NCBI GenBank assembly: GCA_010206265.1
Contig: VIQV01000012.1
Coordinates: 1 to 64,000 of the forward strand
Reading direction: 5' to 3'
Length of the DNA stretch: 64,000 nt
From: Lachnospiraceae bacterium MD329
GTDB lineage: Bacteria; Bacillota; Clostridia; UBA1381
The position numbers and the translations under genes were made by a program. Below the pieces are notes generated by a model. It saw only the letters and a list, made by a program, of their open reading frames with translations, was not told where the DNA came from and did no database searches. This document shows, piece by piece, positions 61,210 through 64,000 of the stretch (positions are counted from its first letter, which is position 1; each line of letters starts with the position of its first letter).

Positions 61210-62976
61210 TTATTTTAAATCTATCGAATAAATTTCAGCCTGTTCGTTGCCGTTAGTCTGCGTAAGAGTAAAGCGTACTGCTTTTGCTTTTTCTCCAACC
61301 TTAACCATAACAAGCCTTTGATGATTGTTTTCTATACCATTAATTTCACGCCATACATTATCCGCACTACATAGCTCAATTTTCATACTCTTAACAAGTG
61401 TTTTGGGAACATTGAGCGCAGGCGCGTTTTTTTGTATATTACACACAGTAATTTTCTCCGGAATATACTCTCCTGCTCCTGTTGTTTCCCTGTTAAGGTC
61501 GCTGTTAAACACAAGCCGAATTTCACTTATCGGATATTCTCTGTCATATTCGAATGTTATGGTATCGCCTGTCTTTCCCGTCCAGCAATTATCATCGCCG
61601 TCTATCGTCCTTTCCAGTCCGTTCAAAAGCTTTTCTGCATTATTGCCTGTAGACGTGATAACCGCACTTTTTGTAAGGTCTGACATTTCCATTCTGTTAA
61701 ACGGCAGATAACATCCGTCGTACATAAGCGCCTGCTTTAATGCGTCTATATGCTTTTCTCCGACTTCACGAGGAGTTATACTCTCTTTAACGGCAATGGA
61801 CGCCGCCGTTCCGACAGCCTGACCTAAAAGAGCGCAGGTTGCCATTACTCTTGACGCGCTCATAGCTGTATGCGTAACACTGATATTACGTCCTGCGAAA
61901 TAAAGATTTTCTATATTTTTTGAATAAACACATCTATACGGTATTCCGAACGGTGACGGTGCAGGGTGGAATATATTCGGCTTTTCCCTTGTATTAATTC
62001 CTGCAGGGTTATGGTCGTCCATTGTCCATCCGCCATACGCTATTATATCGTCAAAACGACCCTCACTTCTGACGTCATTCTGATTCATTATGTAGTCACC
62101 AACATATCTTCGACTTTCGCGTTTACCCGGTAAAAATCCTACAAAGTCAAGTTCCCAGTTGGCCGCGTCATATTCACCGCTGTTTTTTACAAAATCCCAT
62201 ATACCATAGGCAACGCTTATCAGCTCATCACGAATCTGCTCGGTATCGTGAATTGTATCGCCTTCACCGCCAAGCTCCATATACCAGTAATTTTCGTCCG
62301 GATCATTCATATCCGGCAAACGATAAGGCAAATCCTCCTTTGTAAATTTACGCGCCCACTCCGGTGCTATAAATTTATGCTTTTTATCCGTTTCGCGCGC
62401 CTGAATAAGGCAAGACAGTCCCATTGTCTTTTTATCAGCTGTTTCGGGAGCTATATCCTCATTAAATTCACTTCTGCTTTCACGTCCCCACCTATATTCG
62501 GCACCTGAAAGCGGAGCAAGTATACTGTCACCCGAACAGTCGGCAAAATAATCAGCCTCGACAATGTGGTAACACTGAGTAGTTGTTTGCCAGCCCGTAA
62601 TACTTTTTATTTTTGAACCGTTCATTTCTATATCATTACAGGAGCAGTTCAGAATCGAAGTAATATTTTCTTCATTTTTTATAAGTTCAAACAGGATAGC
62701 GTCCCACATAGGATAACGTCTGTACGGATTTCTATAGAGGTTCTCAAGAGCAATTTCCTCAATAATACCTGTTTCCCTGTTATTGTCACCGTGAGCGCCG
62801 CACACCCACATTCTTATTTCACTTGACGCATTGCCGCCGTATACAGGTCGGTCGTGCATAAGAGCAACCTTTATACCGCGTCTTGCCGCTGCCACCGCCG
62901 CACACATACCTGCCAGTCCGCCGCCGACAACACACAAATCAACCTTATGGCTGACAGTTCTTAGATTACTGTTCAT
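61210..62976 (-). CDS. FAD-dependent oxidoreductase with C-terminal beta-sandwich
   Basis: A 588-residue protein. VDLCVVGGGLAGMCAAVAAARR (GxGxxG FAD site), then YGGNASSEIRMWV and PYRCVYSKNIENLYFAGR, matches the FAD_oxidored (PF12831) family. The last 130 residues (FEYDREYPISEIRLVFN...) resemble a discoidin-like carbohydrate-binding sandwich. Such enzymes recur in polysaccharide loci, possibly opening or oxidising sugars; the substrate is unknown. No signal peptide. It overlaps the heparinase stop by 11 bases. Confidence 0.82.
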   Translation of the reverse strand: MNSNLRTVSHKVDLCVVGGGLAGMCAAVAAARRGIKVALMHDRPVYGGNASSEIRMWVCGAHGDNNRETGIIEEIALENLYRNPYRRYPMWDAILFELIKNEENITSILNCSCNDIEMNGSKIKSITGWQTTTQCYHIVEADYFADCSGDSILAPLSGAEYRWGRESRSEFNEDIAPETADKKTMGLSCLIQARETDKKHKFIAPEWARKFTKEDLPYRLPDMNDPDENYWYMELGGEGDTIHDTEQIRDELISVAYGIWDFVKNSGEYDAANWELDFVGFLPGKRESRRYVGDYIMNQNDVRSEGRFDDIIAYGGWTMDDHNPAGINTREKPNIFHPAPSPFGIPYRCVYSKNIENLYFAGRNISVTHTAMSASRVMATCALLGQAVGTAASIAVKESITPREVGEKHIDALKQALMYDGCYLPFNRMEMSDLTKSAVITSTGNNAEKLLNGLERTIDGDDNCWTGKTGDTITFEYDREYPISEIRLVFNSDLNRETTGAGEYIPEKITVCNIQKNAPALNVPKTLVKSMKIELCSADNVWREINGIENNHQRLVMVKVGEKAKAVRFTLTQTNGNEQAEIYSIDLK

Positions 62977-64000
62977 CTTTATCCTCTCCCGATAAATTTA
63001 TTTCAAACTTTATTTCCTTTTCCATATCTGCCATACACTCTAAATCTGCCGTATACACAGTTTTATATGTATCATAATTTGCTGCAAAGGTCTTTTCCGA
63101 TATTGTACAGTTAAAAATATCGGTATCATAACTCATATATATACCGCCCGCCTTCAGACCGTCGTCAAAGACTTCCGGCTTTTCCTCAAACACAAAATGC
63201 TCTGTTATAATGTTTTGGTCTTTATTGAATTTTACGTTATCTGTTATAATAATTTTATCACTGAAAAATTCAAAGGTTCTTACTAACTTTTGCAGAGAAT
63301 TATCATCATATGCTTTTTCAAATTCTATTACAAGCCTGTTATTATCCGCTTCAAGTATCTTACCGAAACGCATTTCCCCTTCCTTCTGGGAATTTCCGTT
63401 AATGACAGGCACACTATGCGCCAAAGCAGATGGAGCAAAATATTCATATCTTTTTTCGCTGAAATAGTCTGCCGTATATTCACCTCTGCCGGGGTCTGTA
63501 ATAATACTTCTTCCGTTTACATTCAGCAAAAATGAACCTACATCGTTATGATTATGTGATTCATTGTTTCTGCCTGCTTTTGCAGCAAACTCATATGCTC
63601 CGCAAGTCTTTACATACCACTGAGCGTCTTTAAAATATTCAAAAGAACTTCGTTCTGTTTTCTCTGATTTTTCAGTTCTTCCGCGCCAGACAAAATCGCG
63701 GATAAGATGAGCAAACCGATAACAGGTATCACCGTCAAAATTCAGTGCACTGCTATTGTCAGGCACAATTACTCCATTATATTTATGAGCCAAAAAATTC
63801 ATAAGCCCGTATCGGTGCATAAATTTATTTCCGCAGTCTGAAAAACTAACTGTTTTATTATTTTTAAAATAAATTTTCTGCGGAAACAATGCAATATTTC
63901 TTACCTTCGGATTTTCAAACAAATTTTCCTCTCCGCCCGTGTATTCATACAAAAGCTGTGCAAAATATGTAAAATATCCAAAGCCATAAATCCAATAGTT
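62966..64000 (-). CDS. Heparinase II/III-family lyase, C-terminal part (5' end outside window)
   Basis: The frame is open to the right edge (reading NYWIYGFGYFTYFAQLLYEY) and ends at 62966: 344 codons. The C-terminal beta-sandwich fits heparinase II/III: NNESHNHNDVGSFLLNVNG (His/Asn metal and catalytic region), DPGRGEYTADYF, APSALAHSVPVINGNSQ. Polysaccharide lyases of this fold cut acidic polysaccharides. It is the upstream member of the seven-gene cluster and overlaps the FAD gene. Confidence 0.85.
   Translation of the reverse strand, partial: NYWIYGFGYFTYFAQLLYEYTGGEENLFENPKVRNIALFPQKIYFKNNKTVSFSDCGNKFMHRYGLMNFLAHKYNGVIVPDNSSALNFDGDTCYRFAHLIRDFVWRGRTEKSEKTERSSFEYFKDAQWYVKTCGAYEFAAKAGRNNESHNHNDVGSFLLNVNGRSIITDPGRGEYTADYFSEKRYEYFAPSALAHSVPVINGNSQKEGEMRFGKILEADNNRLVIEFEKAYDDNSLQKLVRTFEFFSDKIIITDNVKFNKDQNIITEHFVFEEKPEVFDDGLKAGGIYMSYDTDIFNCTISEKTFAANYDTYKTVYTADLECMADMEKEIKFEINLSGEDKDEQ

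Overview
The window is a low-GC, Gram-positive chromosome segment, most likely from an anaerobic gut clostridium. The support is: hrcA-grpE-dnaK-dnaJ behind a CIRCE operator, a type III glutamine synthetase, S-layer-homology and stalk-domain surface proteins, a VanW protein, a CD1247-type zinc-ribbon protein, strong AGGAGG ribosome binding sites and consensus TTGACA-N17-TATAAT promoters. A plant-polysaccharide-degrading relative of Monoglobus would fit the carbohydrate cluster and SLH module, but this is inference only.

1-7.9 kb is an accessory island read on the minus strand. It starts with a compact set of two HipA-like kinases (one cut by the window edge), an uncharacterised protein and a DUF1016/YhcG-type PDDEXK nuclease. 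A serine-recombinase-tail protein follows, then a run of broken genes joined end to end: ROK kinase, PHP phosphoesterase, an LRR/GH36 chimera, and an SLH anchor with no N-terminus. The island abuts the 3' end of tRNA-Arg(CCG).

8-28 kb is core genome: sbcDC; an SCP2-domain protein with a histone-H1-like Lys/Ala tail; a phosphorelay (REC-HD-GYP, Hpt, hybrid kinase); rpsB-tsf with a structured leader; a stalk-domain protein, tmk, a WecG/TagA glycosyltransferase and citrate synthase; and a two-gene type IIA topoisomerase with an altered toprim motif.

28.4-31.6 kb is a decayed mobile element. Imperfect direct repeats of about 25 bp flank a doubly deleted tyrosine integrase, a membrane-protein fragment, two XRE regulators, an excisionase-like gene, a 16-bp x5 tandem array and several palindromes.

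31.8-41 kb holds a YkgJ protein, a VanW protein, gatCAB with a short (archaeal-type) AspRS behind an attenuator-like leader, and glnN behind a second leader hairpin. The gat-aspS operon indicates tRNA-dependent amide aminoacyl-tRNA synthesis.

41-53 kb holds a repressor/membrane-protein pair with a double operator, then a DUF6518-like membrane protein, an orphan fumarase-beta-like subunit, a HAD phosphatase, HisB-like and HisD-like proteins that both lack canonical active-site residues, the hrcA regulon, hemW, a CD1247-like protein and efp.

53-64 kb is a minus-strand carbohydrate cluster: heparinase II/III-like lyase (cut by the window), FAD oxidoreductase, GHL6/GH151-like glycosidase, DUF4886 SGNH hydrolase, GH94-like phosphorylase, serine hydrolase and L-fucose isomerase. 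It probably depolymerises and catabolises a fucose-containing acidic glycan.
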